Of a stretch of DNA of 64,000 bases, positions 12,927 to 25,250 are shown piece after piece. Position 1 is the stretch's first letter; each line of letters begins with the position of its first letter. The stretch is from Cinnamomum chago (taxonomy: Eukaryota; Streptophyta; Magnoliopsida; Laurales; Lauraceae). The translations under genes were made by a program, and so were the position numbers. The notes beneath the pieces are model-generated. The model saw only the letters and a list, made by a program, of their open reading frames with translations. It did no database searches and had not been told where the DNA came from. Location: positions 128,794,001-128,858,000 of the forward strand of contig CP142451.1 of NCBI GenBank assembly GCA_038049695.1, in the 5' to 3' direction.

Positions 12927-12930
12927 AGTG

Positions 12931-14340
12931 AGATTTGGTTGGAAATCACACTACACCCTTGAATTTTTCATGTAGAAGAGGCTTCTCATCCTAGTATGTA
13001 ATTGTCATTGTTTATTTATTTTTATATATTATGTAAGACTTTGCATATTAGTAAAATTGTTTCTTACTCTTTAAATTTTTCTTTATTGTTCTTGGGTGAT
13101 TGGTGCATATTTTATGTTTCTTTTCTTGTTGGCATTTGGACTGACGACCCAAAGGCCCTAAGAGCATAATTCAAATTATAACCCCGCTTAAAAAAGAATT
13201 TTGAAAGAGGAGAATACACTTACACACATTTAAATTTATGGTCTTCCACACATTTAACTTTCTTGTTTTCACTACACATTTAAATTCTTGAACTTTTGTT
13301 TATTGTCTTTATTTTTATGATCAATTAAATTTAATTTATATCTATTTTTGCATAGTTTATGATTGGAACTAGTTAGCATTGCTTGCATATGCATATGGTG
13401 GAATCTCTAACATGTTTAAGTGGCTGAGGAATCTAGTTCAGAAAAAATATATGATTTGAATGATGAAATTCGGCCAAACATAGTGCTAAATCTCAGATCC
13501 AGCATATAAACAACACTTTCTACACAATTTCAGTAAAACTACAGAAACAATTTTCGGCAAAAAGTTCGAAGTGGGTAGACCAGTCAAATCATAGTATTTT
13601 TATGTGAAATTTGGGAAAATTGAAGTTCAGCATGTTGTCTATCACGTCCCAAAATTTCAGATAAAAAAGATTTCAGCAGGTTGGTGAACTAATGGCTTGA
13701 ACATGACATGTTAGGCTACCTGTGTGCATAATTTCTACACAATTTCAATTTTTTTAGGTCATGTTTATGCATTCATATTTCATTCATTATAATTCATTTT
13801 TCACTTCCTTTTTTTTTATTTGATTCATGAATCATTATATTTTAAATTCCAGTCATTAAACTCAGTTTTAGGTTGCATTAGATTTGGAGAAATCATGCAT
13901 AAAAACAACCCTGCATACTAGTTTTCTAGACTTCGAATTTTCAGCATCTCATGACATACATTGCATTACTAACTTTTTAACTTAGGTTTCTTTTGTTTCT
14001 AATTTAGTTTCTTATTTTTATTTTTGGCACTTTTTATTCTTGATGTTATAACTTGTGTGTTCTTTTGTAGCAATTTTAGTTTTTAGTTTCTGATTTTTAG
14101 ATTTAGGAAGTTTTCTTTTCATTGGATTGCAATTAATTTAGTTTTTGGAAAGTAGGAATGATAGTTGTAACTTTTTTAGTTTATTATTATTATTTTCTAG
14201 TTTATTAGGCTAGATTTAGATTTTTAATTTAGGACAGGTATAAGTTGAGGAGGAATCTTAATTTATATTGCTCAATGTGGATCGATTTGGTCTCACCAAT
14301 TTATTACTACATCGCGGCTCTACACTTGGAGCTCACGAGC
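12931..14340 (+). mobile_element. Probable Ty3-gypsy fossil, right part (LTR end and leader-like)
   Basis: This is the continuation of the sequence interrupted by the CACTA element. It holds long AT-rich non-coding DNA of a type I associate with gypsy LTR ends and untranslated leaders, ending near a CATCGCGGCTCTACACTTGG stretch. No second LTR or coding domain was identified, so the element's true limits and lineage are unknown. Confidence 0.3.
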
Positions 14341-15202
14341 AGATAGAATTAGAGACAAAATAGAGAAATTTAAAAAAGATTAGCTTTGAACTAATCATAA
14401 GTTTGGTTGGAGAAAAAAAGGATGAAAAGGATTAAAATGGGAGCTTTATATACCTCATCTTGGAGGGCACTATGAAGAAATTGGACTCGGCAAAAACCTC
14501 TCTCACTAAACCTTTATTTCTACTCTTTCACCATCATTTTCCTTCACCTTAATAAAATGCATTAGACATGCTTCTGTTGTCACCAATCATTTTAATTCCA
14601 TCCTTCCCCTTTAGAATTTAAATTTCATCCACTTCATTAACTTGCCAAATTAATTTTTGATGATACGGTTTAACAAAACACAAGTACTCATAACTGTCAA
14701 TCCCAAGAGATAGCTCAATTGGCCTCCGATAGCAAAAAAAAAAAAAAAAAAATACCCATAAGTGCTGAAAGAAAAACATGATACTCAAAATCATTCTATC
14801 CACACTTTCACATCATGCTGAGAGGAATTTTTTTCACCATACCAAAGAATATATAACTTTCAAAGGTTATTAATTAATTCAATAGGAAGAGAAAATACAA
14901 AAACAAACAGAGCACACTGATTTGTTTAAAAATACTTTCCATCACATTAGCATCTGCCATTTCTATGAAATAAAACTGTGAAAACAGATACCCAACTAAA
15001 ACCACTTCATCAATGGTCAATAATAAGGGTCAAAATCAAGTCCTATAACAAAAGTAAATAAGGGAAGGTTTTTTTTTTTTGGGTTGAAATAAAACCCCCC
15101 ATGAATTAAAAAAAGAAAAAAGAAAAAAAAACGAACAAAACATCTCTTATTAATAGGAGCCCTTATGATGAGTATATAGAAAACTTAAAAAGGGGGCTGC
15201 CT
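14341..15202. other. Gene-free interval downstream of the decarboxylase gene
   Basis: No gene is seen. There is a poly-A run near 14,734-14,752 preceded by GATAGCTCAATTGG, possibly a truncated SINE-like scrap, and other A/T runs. The part nearest 15,203 will include the 3' UTR of the adjacent minus-strand gene. Confidence 0.5.
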
Positions 15203-18200
15203 CTAACATACGCCGTTGGTTTTCCTCTGCAAGACGAATTTCTTCCACGCGGTCGTAATCTCCCTCTGGGTCTCTAACGCCGTTTTCTTAACGACAACGG
15301 CTCCGTTACAGTCCGCCTTCTTCAGCTCGCACTTGACGGAGAAATTGGCCGTCAGTTTAGACGGCAGGGCGTCGAGCTCGTGCAGGACCTTCTGGATGTC
15401 GAGCACGAGGCGCTCGGCAAGCGTGCGGCTGAAGTCCTCTCGGATGACGACACGTAGCACGGTCACGTGCTGGGCGTCTGGGGGCATGGTGTAGGCCGGC
15501 ACGATCCAACCGAAACGGCGCAGGTAGTCCGATACCTCGAACTCGTCGTGTCGGGTGTTGTCCTTAAGCGAGAACGCCACTAACGGGACGCCGTCATCTT
15601 TCGAGACGATGTTAAAACGGCCCATCTCCTCCAATCCTTCCTTGAGCACCATTGCGTTTTCACGGCAGTTCTCCATGACGTTGCGGTACCCCTGTCAAGT
15701 GTCAAAACCATTAGTTTAGTTTCTCAATGCCTTTGTTCTAATAATTGGGGGCAAAGCTATGAAAAAATTATGAAACAGTCTAGCTCATGTTCATGGGGGT
15801 CACTTAAATGTAAATTTATCAATGAGAGGAAGCTAATGATAAAAGCGATCCAAAAAAGAATCCCATCAGATTCTCCTAGCTCTTGAATTAACGGCTTTGA
15901 ATTTTAATGGCATTTTAACTGTAGATTCTTTTAAAAAGATTAAATCCAATAGTCAACGTAAAATTGAGCCGAAGTATCAAATCATTGGTTGAAAGAATAC
16001 CAAATGAGGCTCACTAATAAAAGGTTGGCCTAAGCGGACCCTATAGTCTTTGTGTTTTTTTACCAGTTTGGGTTGGTTCAAGTTGGTTATGGGTCATGGT
16101 CCATTAGTTTTGTATTAAAAAAATATGTGACTTAGTCGCATTGCTAGAGGAGCTGCTATGAGAGATACCTCTTACATCTTTCGTATTTAAATGCTATTAA
16201 ATATGAGTCGAAAGATGGCACTGGGATTCATTAAGTCATAGACTTGGTCCGGACAGGCATGGGTCAGGACTCAGGAACATAATTTCAAAGCTTGGTAAGA
16301 CTTGGAAAAATATGGTTGGGCATTTTACTATGCTTGGTAGAAAAACCAATGATCGATCAGAAATTAAGTCCCTCAACTATTTTTTTTGTCAAATGAGGTT
16401 GACTCAAGCAAAATTCAATATTAGAGATTCAATGGACTGAGACAAAACACAATAAAATTATTAAAAATTATTTTTGATGCTATATATTTTCAAAGTAAGT
16501 TTTGGCTTTTTTGACCCAGCAAGGAGTTTCCAATTGACCAAGTAACTTTTTTTTATCAGCACAATTTCTTCACACTAGCCCGGTTTTCTTGAATTATCCA
16601 TCAATTGTTGTTTTCAAGTAAAAATATCAATAGTGGTTGTGGATTGCAGCTATGCTAAGAACAGCTAATTAGGAGAGAACATCCGTACTGAAAGAAAAAT
16701 TGAAGGACCAAGACAATGAGATTTTGCTTGATTATGAAAGCTTTCATGGTGCTACAGAAGTAATGGCAGTCGGTGCAGGTGTGGTTCTAATTTATCATCT
16801 AGGGGCCCTCGTGCTAATTACTTACTAATAATTGGGGGTAATTTGTACATCAAAAACAAGCAGAAGAAGAAGAAGCAGAAGAAGTGTCACCTCGAATCCG
16901 AGACGGATGAGTTGATAATACTGAGCAATGACTTGACTGGAACCTGCATTTCATTTCAAATAAAATGAAACTGTCAACAACAGCAAAATAAAGCCAAAAC
17001 ATCTTAACAAATTTACATTGAAGAGTTGTTGGGTTCAAGTTCAAGTGATCTTTTGGGTCAGGGATTTTTTTTTTTAATTACATCAGACTTTCTTTAAGCC
17101 CTTTGGCAGGGTGGAACTAGGTTACTAGGGTAGGAGGGTCATGCCTCCCCTGCAAATTTTGGGGAACCCCAATATTTTATATAAGATTTTGTGGTCTTTT
17201 TTCATAATGGCACCTCCCCCAGGGAATTTTTTTTTTTTTTTTTTAACATAGTGGCCCCAAGGCAAATTTCTTGGTTCCCACAAAGGACTAAAGGGTAGTG
17301 TAAGAAACCCTGAATAATGACATTGAATTTCATGGCAACTACATAAATCCCATCTGTTTGTGAAGGCAAGTAAGAAAGAATTTGAATACACACCTTTGGA
17401 GAAGTTGAGAGTGAAGGTGGGTTGATCAGCACCCAGATAGTTAATATGGAAGATGAGCTCCTCAGGCAAGTCCTCCTTGCTCCTCCATATCACCCACCCA
17501 ATCCCTGCATACACCAGCCCATACTTGTGCCCACTCACATTAATGCTCTTCACCAACGGTAGCCGGAAATCCCACTCCAACTCCGGATACAAGAACGGAG
17601 CAATAAACCCACCACTTGCAGCATCCACATGGATGGCTGTATCCCACCCAGTCTCCTTGTTCTTCACCTCCAACAGATCATTCAAGAGCTTGACATCCTC
17701 AAACTCTCCATTGAGGGTCGACCCCAGAATGGCTGCGACGCAGATGGTGTTCTCATCCACCATTTCCACTGCTTTTGCTGGGTCCATGACATAGTACCCT
17801 TCACTGAGCTTGACTTCCTTGAGTTCTACTTCGAAGTACCTGGCGAATTTCTCCCAGCAGACTTGGACGTTGGCGCCAGTGACGATGTTGGGTTTGTCGA
17901 TGGGCTTTCCCTCTGCCCTTCTCTTGTTTTGCCAGCGCCTCTTGAATGCCAATCCAGCTAACATGATCGCTTCAGAGGAGCCTACAGTTCCAACTCCAAT
18001 TGCTGTCTCGGATTCTCCTAATGGAGCATTGAAGAGATGGGCGATCATGTTCACGCATCGGTTCTGCACAACCAAACAAATGCAATGTTAGGATTTTCAT
18101 TTCCGCAAACTTAATAATTGATTGAGTGAAAAAAAAAAATTTAACCCTTAATTCTATTTCAAATCACGCTACACTACAAATAAACAGCTCATTTATGCAT

Positions 18201-19111
18201 GGGTCACTCTAATCAAATCCTCATGACCCTTGATTTTTCAGAAAATTTGAGACTGACTTACTATTGCTACCAACTTCAATGGTGTGGAATATTGGTTGGA
18301 TCCTGTCCGATTACAAGAGGCAAAGGAAGGAAAGTTTGGGTTTGGTGGGTGGGTCTCCATGTACGTAATACCAAAGAGTTTTTGACTTATTTAGGCTGGA
18401 TTTTTCTACATGTTTGTCATCTTATACACCAGTGTTTCAGTGTATGCACTCTTGATCCAAACCGTACAATTAAGTAATATCAGACTGTCGGGATTTGTAA
18501 TTGTGTGGTCGTTTCCTCATTTTATAGTGGGTCACAATTGAGCACTTAGAGGATTCAAGATCTACACTTTTGAAATTTTTTTTCTGAATATGATGGATTG
18601 GATTTTGGAATTGATTGGAGGAAATCGCTTGCCTGTAGCTCGGTTGTGACTGGGTATTCATCCATGTCAACATAATTCTTATTAATGGCAGCCATCATGA
18701 GCTTATCACATTCAGGTTCCATCCAGGTCGTAACAAAAGAAGCCAAGTTCAACCTCGGATTCCCATCCAACATCAGCTCGTCGTTGATGATCTGATATGC
18801 TGCTTCCTTCGGTATCGAATTCTCTTGCATCTTGAACCTACCATGCATCAAAAACAAAATCTCATTCATTAGCATCATAACCCAAAAAAAAAAAATCATC
18901 ATTATTGAAGGTTCATCTCATCTTGGGCTAGCCCATAATCCAAAACAAAACAAGGGTTCAATCTAAAATTTCCATAAATCAAACATGAGATGAGCATGGA
19001 TTCAGGTCTGTAACAATCAAATCACCTTGGCAGAGAAGATCGAACATAACGAGAAGCAAAGGTGGAGTGGACAGAGACGTCCGACTCAGAGGCAGTCTTG
19101 GAGAGAACCAT
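15203..19111 (-). CDS. GAD: Glutamate decarboxylase, plant calmodulin-binding type, 5 exons
   Basis: It converts L-glutamate to GABA and CO2 with pyridoxal phosphate in the cytosol. The exons are 19111-19026, 18837-18633, 18063-17394, 16943-16891 and 15691-15203. They join in frame to 500 codons plus TAG, the usual length for plant GADs. The start [18 protein letters not shown] is a standard GAD N-terminus. The PLP signature HVDAAS puts the conserved Asp at about 244, and SGHKYG puts the Schiff-base Lys at about 277. The C-terminus has Trp at about 487 in [10 protein letters not shown], the calmodulin-binding tail of Ca2+-activated plant GADs. Introns 1, 3 and 4 have GT-AG ends. Intron 2 has a GC donor (CTACAG|GCAAGCG). 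No truncation is seen. Whether it matches GAD1, 2 or 4 cannot be decided. Confidence 0.97.
18064..18632 (-). other. GC-AG intron 2 of the GAD gene
   Basis: The donor reads CAG|GCAAGCG and the acceptor TTGTGCAG|AACC. Joining there gives the conserved [14 protein letters not shown] with phase 0 on both sides. The alternative of a nearby GT donor would break this run. AG|GCAAG is the typical strong context of plant GC-AG introns. Confidence 0.85.
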
Positions 19112-19226
19112 GGCGTGTCTTAAAACAGTAGAGATGGGTGGTGTTTGTGTTTGCTTGAGAGGTATAGTAGACAAAGAGGTAGAAGAAGATGGTTTTTTGC
19201 TTTGAGGATTGGGTGGTAGCGATCTA

Positions 19227-19236
19227 GTTTATATAG
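19227..19236 (-). promoter_or_regulatory. TATA box of the GAD gene
   Basis: The minus strand reads CTATATAAAC about 115-125 bp upstream of the start codon at 19,111. This leaves a 5' UTR of roughly 85-95 nt if transcription starts about 30 bp downstream. The intervening leader contains TCTTCTTCTACC-like pyrimidine-rich sequence, as plant leaders often do. Confidence 0.7.
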
Positions 19237-19239
19237 TGG

Positions 19240-21110
19240 GGGATAGATGCCTCTGAATCTATTCCTTTTATTGGGTTTGACGGTGTGGGTTTTGGTTTCG
19301 TTTACTGGGAATAGGAAGACTGGGGGCAGTTTCTTCCCATTGGCTTTTCTAGAAAATTAGGAAAGAGAGGAGATGAGAAATGACAATGCCTTTTGACATA
19401 CCAGACCACTTCCATGTGGTCTGTGTGTTTTCTTTCGAATTTTCTATTTCCATGATCAAGTCAAGCCCAAGCCTAAGCCAATGAAGTATGGTACTTGGTC
19501 AATAAGGCTACTACAGGACACCATCTTGGATCAAACCCTTGACCATCATATTCAAGTTGCATTTCTTTAAATTTTCTTTCACCAAATTATGGGAGATAGA
19601 TACTAATCACCACTGTAAGAAATATTGCATTAAAGAGTAAAGAAGTTTTATTAAAAAATAAAAAAAATATAGAATTCAGGAGTCAATAGTATACTGATCT
19701 TCAATTTTTCTTGATTAAGGTACTTTTCATGTAAATATAACATTATATATATATATATATCTGTAGAGATAATAAATCTTGGACAATGAAAATTTGTCAG
19801 CGGGTCCCAATAAATAAATACTAAGTTAGACATAAATATTGATTTTACTTTCAAACGAAGTGCTAAAACCATAATTTGGTCTTGTAATCAAATAAATTTC
19901 TTGGGAGTCCATTTGATATCCAGAAGCTGCTCGGCAACAATTGGACAAGTGGGTATTGTGGGGTGACCCAAAAAGAGTAAGGTAAAGTTGGGCCTCGGTA
20001 TTAGCTAGGTAAGGGGCCTGTTAGTAGCAAAGAGAAAAAAAAAAAAAAAAACATGACCACTTGGGGTTAGGCTTGGTGTGTAAAAGGATGAGTCTAGATG
20101 CTCTGTAAAAGAAGTTCTCTGCCACTTTCTTTGAAAAATTACTAGGTGATATATTCGTAATGCTCACTGGATAACTATAACTATATATATATATATATAT
20201 ATATATGCATGATGAGGTTTTTTAGATTATTAATCTAATGGATCAGACATTGTTAGACACCGATCTCAAGCAACAAAATGGACGGTCATTATATTTTTGA
20301 ACAGAAGTATAGGTATTTAATTGAATGCTATGTGCCATGTGGCTTAAATTACGTTCTAAAAAGCGGAGTCTGATCCCCTATTTTGTTGAAATGGGGTGAT
20401 ACATTTTCACGCAATCAAGATTTACCAAAGGTATAAAATCTTATACCAACTAATTTACTCAGTACTCAGAACTCAGCAGCCAACACCTCTTTTAGTGGTT
20501 TTACTTGGTTTTGACTGATTCTTTAATTAACCCGGACAGCCAACTTTGACAGTACCAGTCTGGTTTTTATGATAATGGTCCCAAGTCTTTTTCTAACTAA
20601 AGTCTTAACCTGCCACCACTCATTATCAGAGATATTAATAGTCTATTGGAGGGATCACATTTAAGGATATAATAATTGATTCGTTCTAATAACCATAAAA
20701 TTTTGACAAGTTAGGAGGTACGTAGGTGCTAAGCCAGTTTTAATAACAATGACTTGGTTTTCCTAGTCTCAAAAAAGTATTGTGTTGAATGAAGAAAAAA
20801 GAGGGTGGAATCAAAAGATGGGCACACTTGGTTGCACAAAATCCGCTTATTTCGAATCCACTGCTCTTGGTCAATGTCCCCTCCATGGTGCACCTAAAAG
20901 TAACCGATCTGGCTTTTACATGCCCGAAAACGTCATGCACTGATGTCTTAGCCCATGGTTTCCAAGGGAAAGAATATTAAAACCATGGGTTTGCATTCCG
21001 CATGGTTTCTATGCTTTGATCAGAAGACTCAAAAAGTAGTATACAGGCGTCCATAGAATCACACATGCTGTCACAGCCGTCCAACAATCTTTGAGATTGG
21101 TTTTTACTAT
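19240..21110. other. Gene-free interval with AT microsatellites
   Basis: No gene is supported. The first few hundred bases are probably promoter of the minus-strand GAD gene. (TA)n runs lie near 19,743-19,760 and 20,182-20,206, and a poly-A run near 20,035-20,050. Short open frames here lack recognisable motifs. Confidence 0.5.
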
Positions 21111-21117
21111 ACAATCA

Positions 21118-21333
21118 CTGTGGGAATGAGCCTCGGACATAAGTGCTAAGATGTATCAGTTCTCACATTATTGCCTACGTTCGAACCCTGAGCACGACAT
21201 CTTTCCTTGCATGAGGGCTTTCTCACCTCACTTGAGGTCTATTTCATTCTGGATCAATTCATTACCTTACCCGAAGTCTCCTACCATCACCCAAGGGCGG
21301 TCCCAGCACCCTATAACTGGGTAAGAAAAAAAA
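21118..21333 (+). mobile_element. SINE-like repeat
   Basis: About 215 bp contain a B-box-like GTTCGAACC (near 21,180) and end in an A-rich tail. The short flanks AATCAC on both sides could be a target duplication. The A box is weak, so this could also be a decayed tRNA-related fragment. Confidence 0.35.
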
Positions 21334-21689
21334 AGAATCACCACAGCCGTCTAATTAATTAATTGCATAGTGTAGTTCCTGAGGAGGGTTGTTGGTAGGT
21401 GGGGGGACTGGCATTCACCGACAATCTGCTTCAGGGTATGCATGATTGTTTACCATTTTTTAAATTTTCTCTACAATAAAAGAACTCTTTCTTGCAATAG
21501 TTTAATAGATAGATAGGTAAGATCATGTTAAACATCATGCTTAGGAACATAATACTATGCCAATGAGGGATCCAGTTCACGCAAAGACAGCTTTTTCGGA
21601 GTAGAGAATTTGTTCCATGTTCAATGGTTCAGATTAAGAAATGTTAAGGTCCACCATAATGACTTGGAAGGGGCTGTGAGAGTAAATTT

Positions 21690-21735
<46 letters not shown>

Positions 21736-23500
21736 CCAAGTGAGTCCAGAGAACTATCATATGATCCAAGTGAGAACCAGGGGATCAAACACCAACTTTA
21801 AGTTAGAATTATATTGTTGATTTAGATTTAAGAATTACTTCACCTTCGGTTCCAACAAATGTAAAGGTTAATGGATTTGAGAAGGTTCTTCGGCACTATG
21901 CAAAGTTTTTGTTTCACATGGGAAAGAAGTTCGGCATTCCTAATTCATTAGTTTTTTTCTTTTTCACAAGAAAATATTGCATACTACAAGCAACACAACT
22001 ATATATGGTCTACACTTTCTACCAATAAAATAAAATAAAAAAACCTATGGTCTACACCGAAGTTTGAACAAATTGCCTCCATATTACAAAACTATAGTTT
22101 ACACAGTTGCTCTCCCAAAAGTTTCCGAGTTAGGTTAATTGGTTTGTGTTCTCAAGCTTAGTAGGCTCATCGAGAACAATGATAGTAATTAGGTTGACCA
22201 TCTAGAAAAACATGTGTTCAATTAAACATTAGAATCCATGTTGAGGAGTGTGCACCAAACGCAGGGAGGGGGAGTATTGAAAAGCTAAGAAAATTTAATA
22301 ATGCATAAGTAAATAATAAAATAGCTTCAATTGTCCCCCTCCATTTTAATGTACATAAATAAACTCATAAATACATCCACTCAAAACTTAATATTTTTTC
22401 TACAACAATTCCACCCTTTCATAAGGATACGAGCATCATCATCACCACCAACAATGAAAGCCCTTTTAAAAGGATCCAAAGATATTTCATACCCTTTATT
22501 TAGGGCCTATTTAATAAGAGGAGTTCTTAGAATTCTCATCCAAGAGGAATTGTGAATTATCCAGATATTTTATTTTCCCTAGTATTTTTTGAAATACTCA
22601 AATATAGTGCTCCTATATTGAAGAATTGGAAAGGCCAATGATAACTTTTTAGGAAGATAAGTTTTAAGAAACTCAACAAGAAATCTAAATGCTCCAAAGA
22701 AATCATCAAAATTAAGAGGAATTCTAGATGTTGAATCAATTTTAGAGTCGAATTCTATTAAAGAAAGGTGGGACCCGTAGTGACTAGGTATTGCATATAT
22801 CACCACCATAATAATTTCCCATTTCCCTTTTATTATACGGCATGTATCACAAGTCACAACCGAATAACTTCCCTCTTTATTTAAAGTATTTTCTTGGAGG
22901 GCAAGAACCCGGCCTCATTCCTCGAACCTCCTCCTCCTACACGTTCAATTTTGAATGACAAAGCCTAAAGTCAAAGGCATTCTCGAAACTTGGCCCATCA
23001 ACGGCTCAGATTCTTTACCTGAACGTGTTAGCCTTCTTTCTATTATTCCATTCCCTTTTTTTGCTTTTGTCGGTGTTTAAAGACAGTAACTGACATGTGT
23101 CTTAATTGACCGTCGGATGAGATCTAGGGGACCATCTGACGGTCCTCAAGCTACGTGGCTCTCTCTGTCCTCTTTGGTAACTTTCGGTTGATGGGACGGT
23201 CACGATCGACCGAAATGCCGCGACTCACGCTATTTGAATGGAACGGGTCAATACGCACAGTTCCTAACGTAATAGGCCTGTTGATCTTTTTGTGTCGGGC
23301 AACTCCACGTGGCTGCTTATTGACCGTTCGCGCTTTTCTTCAACCAAATGTCGTGTTAGTTCCTGCGTTGCCCGACTAGCGAAGTGGCGACCTGGCTTGT
23401 TACACTGTCGTGGGCCACGTCACCTACGTGAGATGGTTTTTAAAATTTATTTTCTTTCGTTTTTCCTTTCTACATCTTTTGACATTATTTTTAGAGGAGA
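21334..23500. other. Gene-free interval
   Basis: I see no gene. A long (AT)n microsatellite lies at about 21,697-21,733. The part at 23,090-23,420 is richer in GC than its surroundings, but its frames show no domain. Nothing else is recognisable. Confidence 0.45.
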
Positions 23501-23504
23501 TTTT

Positions 23505-23945
23505 ATGGCATGTTTGAGAAGGGGGTAAAATGAGGGGAAAAAAAGATAAAAGGAAAAAAATAGAGGAAAAAGGAAAAGTGAGGGTGTTTGGGAGGGGTAG
23601 GAAAAGTGGGAGAGGAAAAAATAGAGGGAAAAAGAATGTGGGCCCACTCAAAAAAATTTCCCAAAAAATAGGGGGAAAATGAGGACAAAAGAGAGGAATT
23701 TGTGGAAAATTACTAAACTATCATTTTTGTCAAATGGTAACTTTTGCAAAAGTAAGGGTAAATTGGTTTTTGTCTCTCTACCTCACAAACAAATAAAATT
23801 ATACTTTTTTACTTTTCTTCCCCCTACTTTTTGACTTATCAAACAAGAGGATGTAAAATTAATTTTCCCTCCCCTCCCCTTCCCTTCAATTCATTTTTCT
23901 TTCCCCTCAAATTTCCCCTCCCCTTCATTTTTCTTTCCCCTCAAT
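23505..23945. mobile_element. Fold-back, MITE-like element
   Basis: The left half is purine-rich on the plus strand (GAGGGGAAAAAAAG and similar) and the right half is pyrimidine-rich (TTTTCTTTCCCCTC and similar). The two halves could pair imperfectly. The left start GGCATGTTTGAGAAGGGG and the right AAACAAGAGGATG suggest fold-back element ends of the type common near plant genes. No clear target duplication was found. Confidence 0.4.
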
Positions 23946-24990
23946 ATAAATAGCAATGGGGTCAGGTTTAAACGGCCCCCTCCCCAACCCGCTCCTATTA
24001 AGGTCTATCGGTTTTGAATTTTGATATGTTTAACTTGCCCTCACCCCGAGCCATTCACCATCTTTAAAGTCCTTGGAAGGAAGGTGACTCTTAAGTTCAA
24101 ACACGGGCAGCCATATAAATATGGGCACGTCTTACCACCGCACTGTTTATTCATATATCTTACAAGGTTATATTAGCACAAGTGGTAATAGACATTATAC
24201 GGTAACTTCAAGTTGTGGGACCAATATTAATGTAATCCAACTGTGTCTTTTTTTTTTTTTCCTTCAAATGTAAATATGACAAATATCTATTCAAAAAGTG
24301 CCTTTTAGGCCCGGTTTGAATTTCGGCCTACCTGAGCATAACCCGAACCATTTACAGCCCCGCTTCACTTGTATGAAGCCGACAGGCCACCTTAAGCCTT
24401 GGCTTGTTGAGGGTGGAAGGAACTCGATTGCAGTGTTTGATTGGACTACAAGCAAAACCATCCTACCATAAACAAAGATAGAAATTATCACCATGATCAA
24501 TTAATTATTGTATGATAGAAGACAATGAAAGTGTTTGAACTCTTGCCCTGTAAGCTATATTGACTATCAACCACCCCAATGTGAACAGGCTAGATTTCGT
24601 GTTGAAAGCTATATGTCGGTCAGTTTTGGGTAGGTCAGCTTCTGTCCAGTCTTTTAAATAGCTTGGTACCTTCAAATTCAAATAAAGGACGTCAAAGTTA
24701 TTAATTGGATGATTTGGTGGTGTTATTCGTTTTACTCAATCATGAAAGTTTTGGTTGATGAAAACGTCCAAGGCAACCGATTTGTCCAGGCGCGGATGGT
24801 CTTAGTTTTGAAAGATCAAATTAGATTCAATCAAGACAAACATGTTTAATTACAACCCTGGTAACTAAACGGGTTGTCTTAAAACAGAAATTAAAACTTA
24901 ACGGGCTCGTTTATTTACATGAAATTAGATTTTTAGAAATTGATTAAAAGAATTCCAACAAAGGATTATTAAAAAGAAGATACGGTCATC
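23946..24990. other. Gene-free interval
   Basis: Nothing coding or structured was recognised. Weakly GC-richer text lies near 24,300-24,420, with a short antisense frame that has no motif. Confidence 0.4.
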
Positions 24991-24992
24991 AA

Positions 24993-25250
24993 GGCCTGTT
25001 TGGATGTATGGTGAATTGAAGTATGGTGAGGTGAAACATCAAATCAAGAAAGAATAAAATATAAGGTGTTATGATGATGTTTTGGTTTTAGTTGTTTGAT
25101 GTGGAATCTTTTTAGTTTTTTTTTATAGAAAAGTGAAGTTTTTTTTTTTTTTTTTTTTTGTATTTTAGTGGAGAAAGAATATTACTTTTTTACTTTTTTT
25201 GAACAATTCAAAAGAAATTTTAAAATTACGTGCTTTTGAAATTATCCCTT
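24993..25250 (+). mobile_element. MITE-like repeat, family A (copy 1)
   Basis: It starts CTGTTTGGATGTATGGTGAA and continues with ATCAAATCAAGAAAGAATAAAATATAA..., a T-run, and a GTGGAGAAAG stretch. The same ordered blocks recur at 30,222, 34,185, 52,405 and 54,110, and inverted at 35,345. It is non-coding. Terminal repeats are imperfect, so the superfamily is not assigned. Confidence 0.6.

Larger units (their letters stand above)
1916..12930. mobile_element. 11-kb CACTA (En/Spm) DNA transposon, non-autonomous by appearance
   Basis: The left end reads CACTACAAGAAATTGC and the right end, on the minus strand, CACTACAACAATTTGC. Both are followed by GCCGGCG-rich subterminal repeats. The element is flanked by the 3-bp direct repeat AGA (1913-1915 and 12931-12933), the target-site length of the CACTA superfamily. 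I find no open frame resembling TNPD/TNP2 transposase, and no frame above about 220 codons (that one is repeat-derived), so it probably moved using transposase from elsewhere. The interior is mostly intron-like AT-rich DNA with antisense exon-like pieces at about 11,868-11,990, 8867-8898, 6541-6654, 4016-4150 and 2865-3224. This suggests capture of a multi-exon host gene. It inserted into a probable gypsy fossil, so it is the younger of the two. Confidence 0.93.

Noticed and set aside
17105-17290. Possible decayed hAT fragment in GAD intron 3 (GGCAGGGTGGAAC, later GTGGCCCCAAGG)
   Set aside because: No paired ends or target duplication could be found, so it is left unassigned.
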